Assembly (NCBI GenBank): GCA_964414555.1
Contig: CAYPWW010000050.1
Coordinates: forward strand, 1 to 18,539
Length of the DNA stretch: 18,539 nt
Reading direction: 5' to 3'
From: Litorimonas sp964414555
Lineage (GTDB): Bacteria > Pseudomonadota > Alphaproteobacteria > Caulobacterales > Maricaulaceae
A model generated the notes under the pieces. The model searched no databases. It saw nothing but the letters and a program-made list of their open reading frames with translations, and was not told the origin of the DNA. A program made the translations under genes and the position numbers. Position 1 is the first letter of the stretch, and each line of letters starts with the position of its first letter. Below are positions 7,384-13,802 of the stretch, in pieces.

Positions 7384-7974
7384 TTAGCTGCGCTTCCAGA
7401 TGACGCGATAATCTGCTGATTCATCGGACAGGTTCACGCGTTCATCAAAGTGGTAAAAGCCACCATCGCTCAGTGTGAAACGCTGTGTGCCGCGGCTACC
7501 GTCGACACGGACAACCTGCTCATTCACGATCTGACAGGTGAAGACTTCGACAATCCATAAGCGTCGGCACTGACGGATTTTAACATCCATCGTCGAGCCT
7601 TTTGGTAGGGCATATTTCACATCAACGGTCTGACCAGCTTGCAAAAACGAACGCTCCATCGAAAACATATCGACATAGGGGCCAATATATTTGCCAAAGA
7701 CAGACCGTTCGCTGAGCGCGCCTTGTTTGGGCTTTTCAATTTCACCAGAGGCGAGCTTTAGGACTTTCTGCGGCTTCACATAGGCCGGCACATAGTGCAT
7801 CGCGACATAGATCATCGCGCCGCCAAACAGCAGTGACAGTCCCGTAAAGAGAGAGCGCAGCATGCCCATCTGTTTCCGATGACGGATTGCCGTCTTATCG
7901 TTCAGATATTCGGCGTGAAAGCCGCCAATGCCGGCTTTACGCCGCCGTTTAATTTTCATGCCAAAGCGTGCCAT
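7384..7974 (-). CDS. Membrane-anchored protein with an extracytoplasmic domain, unknown function
   Basis: A 196-residue protein that I do not recognise. The N-terminal 38 residues are strongly basic (KIKRRRK, RHRK) and cytoplasmic by the positive-inside rule. One hydrophobic helix follows at about 41-62. The remaining 130 residues would face the periplasm and look beta-rich, with two cysteines (136, 147) spaced for a disulfide and a GGFYHFDERVNL segment near the end. The start has an AGGAGG site eight bases before the ATG, and a perfect inverted repeat lies immediately upstream of that site. It follows grxD on the same strand after a gap of 107 bases. It faces rpsD, whose terminator touches its stop codon. 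Confidence 0.75.
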   Translation of the reverse strand: MARFGMKIKRRRKAGIGGFHAEYLNDKTAIRHRKQMGMLRSLFTGLSLLFGGAMIYVAMHYVPAYVKPQKVLKLASGEIEKPKQGALSERSVFGKYIGPYVDMFSMERSFLQAGQTVDVKYALPKGSTMDVKIRQCRRLWIVEVFTCQIVNEQVVRVDGSRGTQRFTLSDGGFYHFDERVNLSDESADYRVIWKRS

Positions 7975-7988
7975 AGCAGCGCCCTCCT

Positions 7989-8019
7989 GTTCAAACCGCC
8001 CCCACAGCGGAGTTTGAAC
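7989..8019 (-). promoter_or_regulatory. Inverted repeat directly upstream of the 7974 gene's ribosome binding site
   Basis: GTTCAAAC (7989-7996) and GTTTGAAC (8012-8019) are perfect complements separated by 15 bases. The stem can extend by CGC/GCG with a 2-nt bulge. On the minus strand the hairpin ends one base before the AGGAGG site (7983-7988). It could be an operator, an RNA hairpin affecting translation, or a processing site after grxD. No T-tract follows, so it is not a standard terminator. Confidence 0.45.
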
Positions 8020-8081
8020 GTAGAAATTAGCACATCGGGCTTAGCGTCCTCTTAAATGAGGTTTAGCGAAGTGTTGAGGAT

Positions 8082-8408
8082 CTAAGCGTCTGTTTTAACG
8101 CCTTTATCAGACAGCATTGTCCGCAATTCACCGGATTCGAACATCTCACGCACGATGTCGCAGCCGCCGATGAATTCGCCTTTGACGAAGACCTGCGGGA
8201 TTGTCGGCCAGTTGTTGACGTCTTTGATGCCTTGGCGAATTTCTGGGTCTTCCAGCACGTTCACAGACGCATAATTCACGCCGAGATAGTCAAAGACCTG
8301 CACAACGGTCGAAGAGAAACCGCATTGTGGAAAGACAGGTGTGCCTTTCATATAAAGGACAACGTCATTTTCATTGACGGTTTTAGCGATTTTTTCTGCA
8401 ACGGACAT
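8082..8408 (-). CDS. grxD: Monothiol CGFS glutaredoxin (Grx4/GrxD type)
   Basis: A 108-residue CGFS glutaredoxin. This class carries a [2Fe-2S] cluster held by the active-site cysteine and glutathione, and delivers clusters or forms complexes with BolA proteins. The CGFS motif is at 29-32, preceded by the conserved Lys-Gly-Thr-Pro (21-24). The glutathione-binding WPTIPQVFV and GGCDIV segments follow. Length and motif order are those of the single-domain bacterial family. An AGGAG site precedes the ATG by six bases. The bolA gene lies 66 bases upstream on the same strand, which supports the functional pairing. Confidence 0.97.
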   Translation of the reverse strand: MSVAEKIAKTVNENDVVLYMKGTPVFPQCGFSSTVVQVFDYLGVNYASVNVLEDPEIRQGIKDVNNWPTIPQVFVKGEFIGGCDIVREMFESGELRTMLSDKGVKTDA

Positions 8409-8474
8409 GTGGACTCCTGGTCTGTTCGAACTGCGTATTTGGGGGCTCGACCCAGTGGGTTCAAGGCGTGTCGG

Positions 8475-8714
8475 TTAGGGTGTGCGCGTTTCGAGCGCGA
8501 GCGCGTGGAGGATGCCATCCGCACCGTCCATTTTCCCTTGTAGAGCCGCATAGACGAGCTGATGTTGGCGTACGCGGTTCAAACCTTCGAAAGCCGCACT
8601 CGTCACGACGGCTTTCCAATGATTATTATCACCGGCCAAGTCGACCATCTCGACAGTCGCATCGGGCAGGGCGGCTTTGATCATGGCGACGATTTCGTCT
8701 CCCGCCATGGCCAT
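8475..8714 (-). CDS. bolA: BolA-family protein
   Basis: A 79-residue single-domain BolA-like protein (class II KH-like fold), partner of CGFS glutaredoxins in [2Fe-2S] handling. Visible marks are the N-terminal helix EIVAMIKAALPDA, the HWKAVVTSAAFEG core and the helix VRQHQLVYAAL (about 48-58), including the conserved histidine. It is the short form, more like IbaG or eukaryotic BOLA2 than the longer E. coli BolA. Its ATG overlaps the purL stop by one base (TAATG), so it should be translated by coupling. A second ATG two codons in is possible. grxD follows. Confidence 0.93.
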   Translation of the reverse strand: MAMAGDEIVAMIKAALPDATVEMVDLAGDNNHWKAVVTSAAFEGLNRVRQHQLVYAALQGKMDGADGILHALALETRTP

Positions 8715-10933
8715 TAGCTATCGTCTCCACCTGCCATCAACGTCGGCAGCCAAGCTTCGTGGCGGGCCCGTAGCTCGGAGAGGGCGAGGTTGAACCCGCC
8801 ATCTGCGCTGACGCGATTTCCGCCGACTTTACCGACGATATGCGCCGTGATGCCCTTTGCTTTTGCTGTTGCGATAACGGGATTGACCGAATTCGTTTCA
8901 ACCGAGAGCAGGTATCGCGCCTGATCTTCGCCAAATAGCCAACCATGGGTTGGGCCATTGATCGGCGCGTTCAGATGCATACCGATGTTTCCGGCAAAGG
9001 CCATTTCACACGCCGCGACGGCTAGGCCACCATCAGAGCAGTCATGCACAGCCGACACGCGTCGATTGCGGATGAGCTTACGCACATAATCACCGTTGAG
9101 CTTTTCAACAGAGAGATCGACGGGTGGCGGAGCACCGTCTTCGCGCGACAGGATTTCACGCAGGTAGATGGAAGACCCGAGCCAGCCCGTTGTCTCGCCA
9201 ATCAGGATCAGCGTTTCGCCTTCCTTCGCGCCAGTCAGCGTCGCAAATCGGTCGAGGTTCGGGATCAGGCCTACGCCGCCTACGGCTGGTGTTGGCGGAA
9301 TGGCTTGGCCGTTCGTCTCATTATAGAGCGAGACGTTGCCCGACACGACGGGATAGTCGAACGCGCGGCAGGCTTCGTTCATGCCCTCAATCGCGCCGAC
9401 GAATTGCCCCATGATCTCTGGGCGTTCCGGATTGCCGAAGTTCAAGCAATCCGTAATGGCGATCGGGTCTGCGCCGACACAGGTCAGGTTGCGCCAGGTT
9501 TCGGCGACGCATTGCTTACCGCCTTCATAGGGGTCAGCCTCGACATAGCGCGGCGTGCAGTCCGTCGTGATCGCAACGGCTTTGTTGGAGTCGTGGATGC
9601 GCACGATCGCGGCATCTCCACCGGATTGGCTGCTGTCGATCGTATCGGTCATCACGGTGCGGTCATACTGCTCCCAGATCCAGCGCTTAGAGGCGATGTC
9701 GGGCGAGCTAATGATCCGCGCCAGCGCGTCGTTATAATCTTGCGTCTCGTGCAATTCTCGTGCGTCGAGGGTGGGACGCTTTTCCGTCGGGACATGCGGA
9801 CGATCATAATTCGGCGCGTCGTCGGCCAGCGGTGCAATCGGAATATCGCAGACTTTTTTGCGGTTATGCTTCAGCACGAGGCGACCCGTATCGGTCGTTT
9901 TGCCGATCATCGCGACGTCCAGTTCCCACTTCTCGAAAATCTCATAGGCGAGCTTTTCTTTGCCGGGTTGGATCACCATCAACATGCGTTCTTGGCTCTC
10001 GGACAGCATCATCTCATAGGCCGTCATATCTGGCTCACGCTGCGGGACTTTGTCGAGGTTCAGTTGGATGCCGACGCCGCCCTTATCCGCCATTTCAATG
10101 GAGGAGGAGGTCAGGCCCGCTGCGCCCATGTCTTGGATCGCGATAATCGCATCTGTTGCCATCAGCTCAAGACAGGCTTCGATCAGCAGCTTTTCCGTGA
10201 AGGGATCGCCAACCTGAACGGTGGGGCGTTTTTCTTCGCTATCATCATCAAACTCAGCAGACGCCATGGTTGCGCCGTGGATGCCGTCGCGGCCCGTCTT
10301 GGACCCGACATAGAAGATCGGGTTGTCGACGCCTTTGGCTGCGGAATAAAAGACGTTATCCGCACGGGCCAAGCCGACACACATCGCGTTGACGAGGATG
10401 TTGCCATTATAGCCTTTGTGGAAGTTCGTCTCGCCGCCCACGGTTGGTACGCCAACGCAGTTTCCGTAGCCGCCAATGCCTGCCACGACGCCGTTGACGA
10501 GTGTGCGTGTCTTGGGATGGCTAGGCTCACCAAAACGGAGCGCATTCATCAGCGCGATTGGACGCGCGCCCATCGTAAAGACGTCGCGCATAATGCCACC
10601 GACGCCTGTCGCTGCGCCTTGATAAGGCTCGATATAGGATGGGTGGTTGTGGCTCTCCATTTTGAAGATAATCGCGTCGCCATCATCAATGTCGATGACG
10701 CCTGCGTTCTCGCCCGGTCCTTGGATAACACGCTCGCCCTTTGTCAGGAATTTCGCGAGGTGACGGCGGGAAGATTTGTAAGAGCAATGCTCTGACCACA
10801 TGACAGAGAAAATACCCAGCTCGGTTAGGTTCGGTGCGCGGCCCAAACGGTCGAGAATAATCTCATATTCGCTCTCGGATAGGCCATGCTCGGCCACGAT
10901 CTCCGGCGTAATTTCGGATGCTTTTTTAGCCAT
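8714..10933 (-). CDS. purL: Phosphoribosylformylglycinamidine synthase subunit PurL (small form)
   Basis: The ATP-dependent synthetase subunit that turns FGAR into FGAM using ammonia from PurQ, step four of de novo purine synthesis. The 739-residue length is that of the small PurL that works with separate PurS and PurQ, not the fused ~1300-residue enzyme. Marks are SVMWSEHCSYKSSR (43-56), ESHNHPS (93-99), GVGGIMRDVFTMGARP (110-125), DMGAAGLTSSS, and HDCSDGGLAVAA near the C-terminal ATP-binding region. It starts at an ATG overlapping the purQ stop by one base (TAATG) and ends overlapping the bolA start in the same way. Confidence 0.98.
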   Translation of the reverse strand: MAKKASEITPEIVAEHGLSESEYEIILDRLGRAPNLTELGIFSVMWSEHCSYKSSRRHLAKFLTKGERVIQGPGENAGVIDIDDGDAIIFKMESHNHPSYIEPYQGAATGVGGIMRDVFTMGARPIALMNALRFGEPSHPKTRTLVNGVVAGIGGYGNCVGVPTVGGETNFHKGYNGNILVNAMCVGLARADNVFYSAAKGVDNPIFYVGSKTGRDGIHGATMASAEFDDDSEEKRPTVQVGDPFTEKLLIEACLELMATDAIIAIQDMGAAGLTSSSIEMADKGGVGIQLNLDKVPQREPDMTAYEMMLSESQERMLMVIQPGKEKLAYEIFEKWELDVAMIGKTTDTGRLVLKHNRKKVCDIPIAPLADDAPNYDRPHVPTEKRPTLDARELHETQDYNDALARIISSPDIASKRWIWEQYDRTVMTDTIDSSQSGGDAAIVRIHDSNKAVAITTDCTPRYVEADPYEGGKQCVAETWRNLTCVGADPIAITDCLNFGNPERPEIMGQFVGAIEGMNEACRAFDYPVVSGNVSLYNETNGQAIPPTPAVGGVGLIPNLDRFATLTGAKEGETLILIGETTGWLGSSIYLREILSREDGAPPPVDLSVEKLNGDYVRKLIRNRRVSAVHDCSDGGLAVAACEMAFAGNIGMHLNAPINGPTHGWLFGEDQARYLLSVETNSVNPVIATAKAKGITAHIVGKVGGNRVSADGGFNLALSELRARHEAWLPTLMAGGDDS

Positions 10934-11595
10934 TAGAGCGACTCGATGATGGATTTGAACAGGCCCAGACCGTCTGTGCCGCCGTGGAGCGGGTCGATGG
11001 CACGTTCGGGGTGCGGCATCATGCCAAAGACGTTACCGTTTTCGTTCACGATACCTGCGATGTCGTTGAGCGAGCCATTTGGGTTGTCGGCATAGCGGAA
11101 GGCGATCCGTCCGTCTTTCTCCAAACGGTTCAGCGTCTCTTTGTCTGCGAAGTAATTGCCGTCGTGATGCGCGATCGGGAAGACGACTTGCTGGTTCTTT
11201 TCATAATGAGAAGTGTAGCGGGTCTTGGCGTTTTCGACCTTTAGCGCTTGCGGGCGGCAGATGTATTTCAGGCCTTTATTCCGCATCAGCGCGCCGGGCA
11301 ACATGCCAGCCTCTGTCAGGACTTGAAAGCCGTTGCAGAAACCTGCCACGGGCAAGCCACCTTCAGACTTGGCTTTTATATCGGCGACAATTGGCGAACG
11401 TGAGGCAATCGCGCCAGAGCGGAGGTAATCGCCATAGGAAAAGCCGCCCGGCAGGACGACGAAATCGACACCAGCCGGGAGTTCGGTTTCGCGGTGCCAA
11501 ACCATATGGGGTTTGCGGCCCGTGACTTTCTCGAGCGCAACAGCGGCGTCGCGGTCACAGTTTGAGGCGGGGAAGACGATAACGGCGGTTTGCAC
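10933..11595 (-). CDS. purQ: Phosphoribosylformylglycinamidine synthase glutaminase subunit PurQ
   Basis: A class I glutamine amidotransferase that supplies ammonia to PurL. The 220-residue protein shows the nucleophile Cys87 in AGFCNGFQVL and the His195/Glu197 pair in MMPHPERA, completing the catalytic triad. LPGGFSYGDYLRSGAIA (48-64) is the PurQ-specific oxyanion region. The start is GTG at 11595, with AGGAC nearby, four bases after the purS stop. The stop overlaps the purL ATG. The gene order purS-purQ-purL matches the three-component FGAM synthase complex. Confidence 0.98.
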   Translation of the reverse strand: MQTAVIVFPASNCDRDAAVALEKVTGRKPHMVWHRETELPAGVDFVVLPGGFSYGDYLRSGAIASRSPIVADIKAKSEGGLPVAGFCNGFQVLTEAGMLPGALMRNKGLKYICRPQALKVENAKTRYTSHYEKNQQVVFPIAHHDGNYFADKETLNRLEKDGRIAFRYADNPNGSLNDIAGIVNENGNVFGMMPHPERAIDPLHGGTDGLGLFKSIIESL

Positions 11596-11599
11596 GCGA

Positions 11600-11842
11600 T
11601 CAGTCCTGCATCTCGATGCGGTAATTCTCGATCACCGTGTTGGCGAGGAGCTTCTCGCACATCTCTGTCACGCGGGCTTCGGCGGCCGCTTTGTCGTCAC
11701 CGTTCAGGTTCAGCTCGATCACTTTACCTTGGAAGGCGCCCGTGACTTCATCATAGCCCAGATCATTGAGCGAGCGGGCGATTGTGCGCCCTTGCGGGTC
11801 CAGAACGCCGGGCTTTAGGCCCACATAAACGAGTGCTTTCAT
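11600..11842 (-). CDS. purS: Phosphoribosylformylglycinamidine synthase subunit PurS
   Basis: The small 80-residue subunit that bridges PurL and PurQ in the three-part FGAM synthase. It has the usual PurS pattern: KALVYVGLKPGVLDPQG at the start, then RSLNDLGYDEV, a Gly-Lys strand (FQGKVIELNL) and the C-terminal TVIENYRIE. The ATG has AAGGGA about seven bases upstream, and the TAA stop of purC sits within that leader, eleven bases before the start. Tight spacing on both sides indicates one operon. Confidence 0.97.
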   Translation of the reverse strand: MKALVYVGLKPGVLDPQGRTIARSLNDLGYDEVTGAFQGKVIELNLNGDDKAAAEARVTEMCEKLLANTVIENYRIEMQD

Positions 11843-11853
11843 GGGTTTATCCC

Positions 11854-12642
11854 TTAATCATCATTTGAAACGATCGACAAAGTCGGTGCGGTTTTGTTGT
11901 TGGCTTCGCGCAAAATGCCGAGGCGAGTTGCGACTTCTGTATAGGCTTCTGTGACTTCGCCGAGGTCGCGGCGGAACCGGTCTTTATCAAGTTTTTTATC
12001 CGTCTCGCGGTCCCAAAGGCGGCAGCTATCGGGGCTGATCTCATCGGCGAGAATGACCTGATGCGCGACGGCGCCATTGTCGAGTTGGACTTCCAAGCGA
12101 CCAAATTCGATCTTGAAGTCGATCAGCTTGATACCAACGCCGCCAAACATCCCTTGCAGATAGTCGTTGATGCGCAGGGTCATTGCGACCATCTCGTCCA
12201 ATTCGACCGGGCTGGCCCAGCCAAAGGCGTGAATATGTTCTTCTGCGATCAGGGGATCGCCCAGATCATCGCGCTTGAGGCAGAACTCCACGACGGAGCG
12301 GGGTAGTTTTTTGCCTTCATCGATCCCGAGACGCTTGGCCATCGTACCCGCTGCGACGTTGCGGCAGATCACCTCTAACGGGATGATCTCGACCTTTTTG
12401 ATCAACTGCTCGCGCATATTCAGGCGTTTGATGAAATGCGTGGGGATACCGATTTCGGCGAGGCGCAGCATGACAAACTCGCTGATGCGGTTGTTCAGCA
12501 CGCCTTTACCGTCCAGCGTTGCCTTTTTCTGGGCGTTAAACGCAGTGGCATCGTCCTTAAAATACTGCACGAGCGTGCCAGGTTCTGGCCCCTCGTAAAG
12601 GATCTTGGCCTTGCCTTCGTAAATCTGTTTGCGGCGGCTCAT
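11854..12642 (-). CDS. purC: SAICAR synthetase PurC
   Basis: Ligates aspartate to CAIR using ATP, giving SAICAR, a later step of purine synthesis. The 262-residue product has the family signature set: IYEGKAKILYEG at the N-terminus (ATP-binding strand), DDATAFNAQKKATLDGKG, EVICRNVAAGTMAKRLG, then KIEFGR and LADEISPDSCRLWD, which contain catalytic and metal-binding acidic residues. It is the full bacterial length. GGAGAG precedes the ATG. It is the first gene of the minus-strand cluster, and purS starts eleven bases after its stop. Regulatory DNA lies upstream, up to the assembly gap. Confidence 0.98.
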   Translation of the reverse strand: MSRRKQIYEGKAKILYEGPEPGTLVQYFKDDATAFNAQKKATLDGKGVLNNRISEFVMLRLAEIGIPTHFIKRLNMREQLIKKVEIIPLEVICRNVAAGTMAKRLGIDEGKKLPRSVVEFCLKRDDLGDPLIAEEHIHAFGWASPVELDEMVAMTLRINDYLQGMFGGVGIKLIDFKIEFGRLEVQLDNGAVAHQVILADEISPDSCRLWDRETDKKLDKDRFRRDLGEVTEAYTEVATRLGILREANNKTAPTLSIVSNDD

Positions 12643-12681
12643 CGCAGCTCTCCGGCGGACGGCGCGAGTCGGGCTCGCCCC

Positions 12682-12721
12682 TCTATGCGGAGGCCATAGA
12701 CTGCGCGGTGCCTTGCGACAA
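12682..12721 (-). promoter_or_regulatory. Candidate purC promoter overlapped by a 6-bp dyad
   Basis: On the minus strand, TTGTCG (12716-12721) and TATGGC (12693-12698) are 17 bases apart, giving a leader of about 43 bases to purC. The -35 matches consensus at four of six and the -10 at three of six, so the call is weak. TCTATG (12682-12687) and CATAGA (12695-12700) form a perfect inverted repeat with a 7-bp spacer lying across the -10, the position expected of a repressor site. Confidence 0.35.
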
Positions 12722-12780
12722 TGGACGGACGCATTTTGCTTGGGGATTTAGCCGAGGCGATTGAGGCTTGCGGGTCAGGC
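12721..12780 (+). CDS. Possible 5' end of an unidentified gene cut by the gap
   Basis: An ATG at 12721 opens a frame of 20 codons (beginning MDGRILLGDLAEAIEA) that runs into the run of N. No clear ribosome binding site precedes it, and the product cannot be identified from 20 residues. On the far side of the gap, one frame ends with a TGA at 12904-12906, one base before the zeta-subunit ATG. Another ends at 12909-12911, overlapping that ATG as ATGA. Either could be the end of this gene if the real gap is longer than 100 bases. It may equally be a chance frame. Confidence 0.25.
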
Positions 12781-12880
12781 NNNNNNNNNNNNNNNNNNNN
12801 NNNNNNNNNNNNNNNNNNNNNNNNNNNNNNNNNNNNNNNNNNNNNNNNNNNNNNNNNNNNNNNNNNNNNNNNNNNNNNNN
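12781..12880. other. Assembly gap of exactly 100 N
   Basis: A run of 100 N, the usual placeholder for a scaffold join of unknown length. It lies between the purC promoter region and the zeta-subunit gene, so anything between them, including a whole gene, could be missing. Confidence 0.99.
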
Positions 12881-12907
12881 AAATTCACCTGATACAGGAT
12901 ATCTGAC

Positions 12908-13228
12908 ATGAGCCAGTTTGACGAACGCGGAAATGCCCAGGAAACGAAATTCGTTTTGGACGCCGCCAAAGAGTTCAAAGCCGAAGCCAAGCGCAACAAA
13001 GCCTTGGGACATTGGGCGGCTGGATTGCTGGGTAAACCAGATGCTGAAGCTGACAAATACGCGCTTGAGGTCATCATGGCCGACATGGAAGAGGCCGGCG
13101 ACGATGATGTGTTCCGGAAACTGCGCAAAGACCTGACAGCCGGTAATTGCGATGTCTCAGATCAAGCCATCCGCGATCGTATGGCGCACGAGTTGGCCGC
13201 CGCGCGGGAAGAGGTCTACGGGTCTTAG
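12908..13228 (+). CDS. ATP synthase zeta inhibitor subunit (DUF1476)
   Basis: A 106-residue DUF1476 protein. In Paracoccus this family is the zeta subunit, which inserts its N-terminus into F1 and blocks ATP hydrolysis by the alphaproteobacterial F1Fo-ATP synthase. The family pattern is clear: FDERGNAQETKFVLDAAKEFKAEAKRNKALGHWAAGLLG (about 4-42), then AEADKYALEVIMADMEEAGDDDVFRKLRKDL and a C-terminal IRDRMAHELAAA helix. AGGAT precedes the ATG by about eight bases. The stop codon overlaps the stop of the convergent thioredoxin-fold gene by two bases. A zeta gene next to purC, on the opposite strand, recurs in alphaproteobacteria as far as I recall. Confidence 0.93.
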   Translation: MSQFDERGNAQETKFVLDAAKEFKAEAKRNKALGHWAAGLLGKPDAEADKYALEVIMADMEEAGDDDVFRKLRKDLTAGNCDVSDQAIRDRMAHELAAAREEVYGS

Positions 13229-13686
13229 CCGACGCGGTTAGACTGCGGGCAGGTCAGGTCAAAGGCTTGCTGATTGCGCTGTGCTTGGCCTTGTAACGCC
13301 CGAATATGGGCTGTTATCGCTTCGGCATTATAAGTCATGTTCACGCAACCGAGTGTCTGCTTTGTGTCGCCGTCGATGATGGCGGCAAAGCCTGTCACGC
13401 CGAGCCATTGGTTGTATTGCGTGACAATACCCCGATCAAAGACAGTATTGGCATTATATTCGCCGTTGCCGCTTCCAATATCGATGTGAACATATTCGAT
13501 CCGCGGATCAGCCATGCGGGTCAGCGCCTGATTTAACGCAGGTTCGACGATTTTACACGGCGCACAGTAATCCGCGCGGAACATCACGACATAAACATCC
13601 GGCGTCGGCATGAACATTTGCGCGACAGACAGAGCTGGCGTGGCGATGATGCCGAGGGCGAAAACGGAGCGGAGTAAGTTTTTCAT
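13225..13686 (-). CDS. Secreted thioredoxin-fold protein with CAPC motif
   Basis: A 153-residue protein with a signal peptide (MKNLLRS, hydrophobic core, cleavage near ALSVAQ at 18-23) and a thioredoxin-like core, so probably a periplasmic redox protein. The strand DVYVVMFRADY (30-40) leads into CAPC (41-44) at the start of a helix, as in thioredoxins. The later GVTGFAAIIDG (96-106) aligns with the thioredoxin segment that normally carries the cis-proline, but alanine replaces it here. Two more cysteines, C114 (GCVN) and C146 (TCP), are shared with the neighbouring paralogue. It may be an oxidoreductase of limited type or a dedicated partner protein. It has its own candidate promoter and an AAGG ribosome binding site. 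Confidence 0.82.
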   Translation of the reverse strand: MKNLLRSVFALGIIATPALSVAQMFMPTPDVYVVMFRADYCAPCKIVEPALNQALTRMADPRIEYVHIDIGSGNGEYNANTVFDRGIVTQYNQWLGVTGFAAIIDGDTKQTLGCVNMTYNAEAITAHIRALQGQAQRNQQAFDLTCPQSNRVG

Positions 13687-13723
13687 ATCTGCGCCTTAGC
13701 AGTTAGACTTGAACCTGGGGTGA

Positions 13724-13752
13724 AATATGTCTTCACATTGACGTGTAGACAA
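13724..13752 (-). promoter_or_regulatory. Candidate sigma70 promoter of the CAPC thioredoxin-fold gene
   Basis: On the minus strand, TTGTCT (13747-13752) and CATATT (13724-13729) lie exactly 17 bases apart, each four of six to consensus. The transcript would start near 13717, about 30 bases before the ATG at 13686. The -35 overlaps the downstream T-rich edge of the terminator of the preceding gene. Confidence 0.5.
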
Positions 13753-13781
13753 AGAAAAACCCGAACCGAGGTCCGGGTTCT
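13752..13781 (-). terminator. Rho-independent terminator after the CxxC-less paralogue
   Basis: Read on the minus strand, AACCCG (13774-13779 side) pairs with CGGGTT (13758-13763 side), an inner ACC/GGT pairing adds to the stem, and a TTTTTCTTT run follows. It lies 22 bases after the stop of the 14288-13803 gene and separates the two paralogues into distinct transcripts. Confidence 0.8.
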
Positions 13782-13802
13782 TCCTAATCATGTGTGTCAG
13801 GC

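Noticed and set aside
8424..8431. GTTCGAAC palindrome that resembles a tRNA T-loop
   Set aside because: No acceptor, D or anticodon stems can be folded around it; it is a short palindrome in the 66-base space between bolA and grxD.
9044..10795. A 583-codon open frame on the plus strand
   Set aside because: It lies entirely antisense to purL, whose family match is unambiguous; long antisense frames are common in such codon use, and the product resembles nothing.
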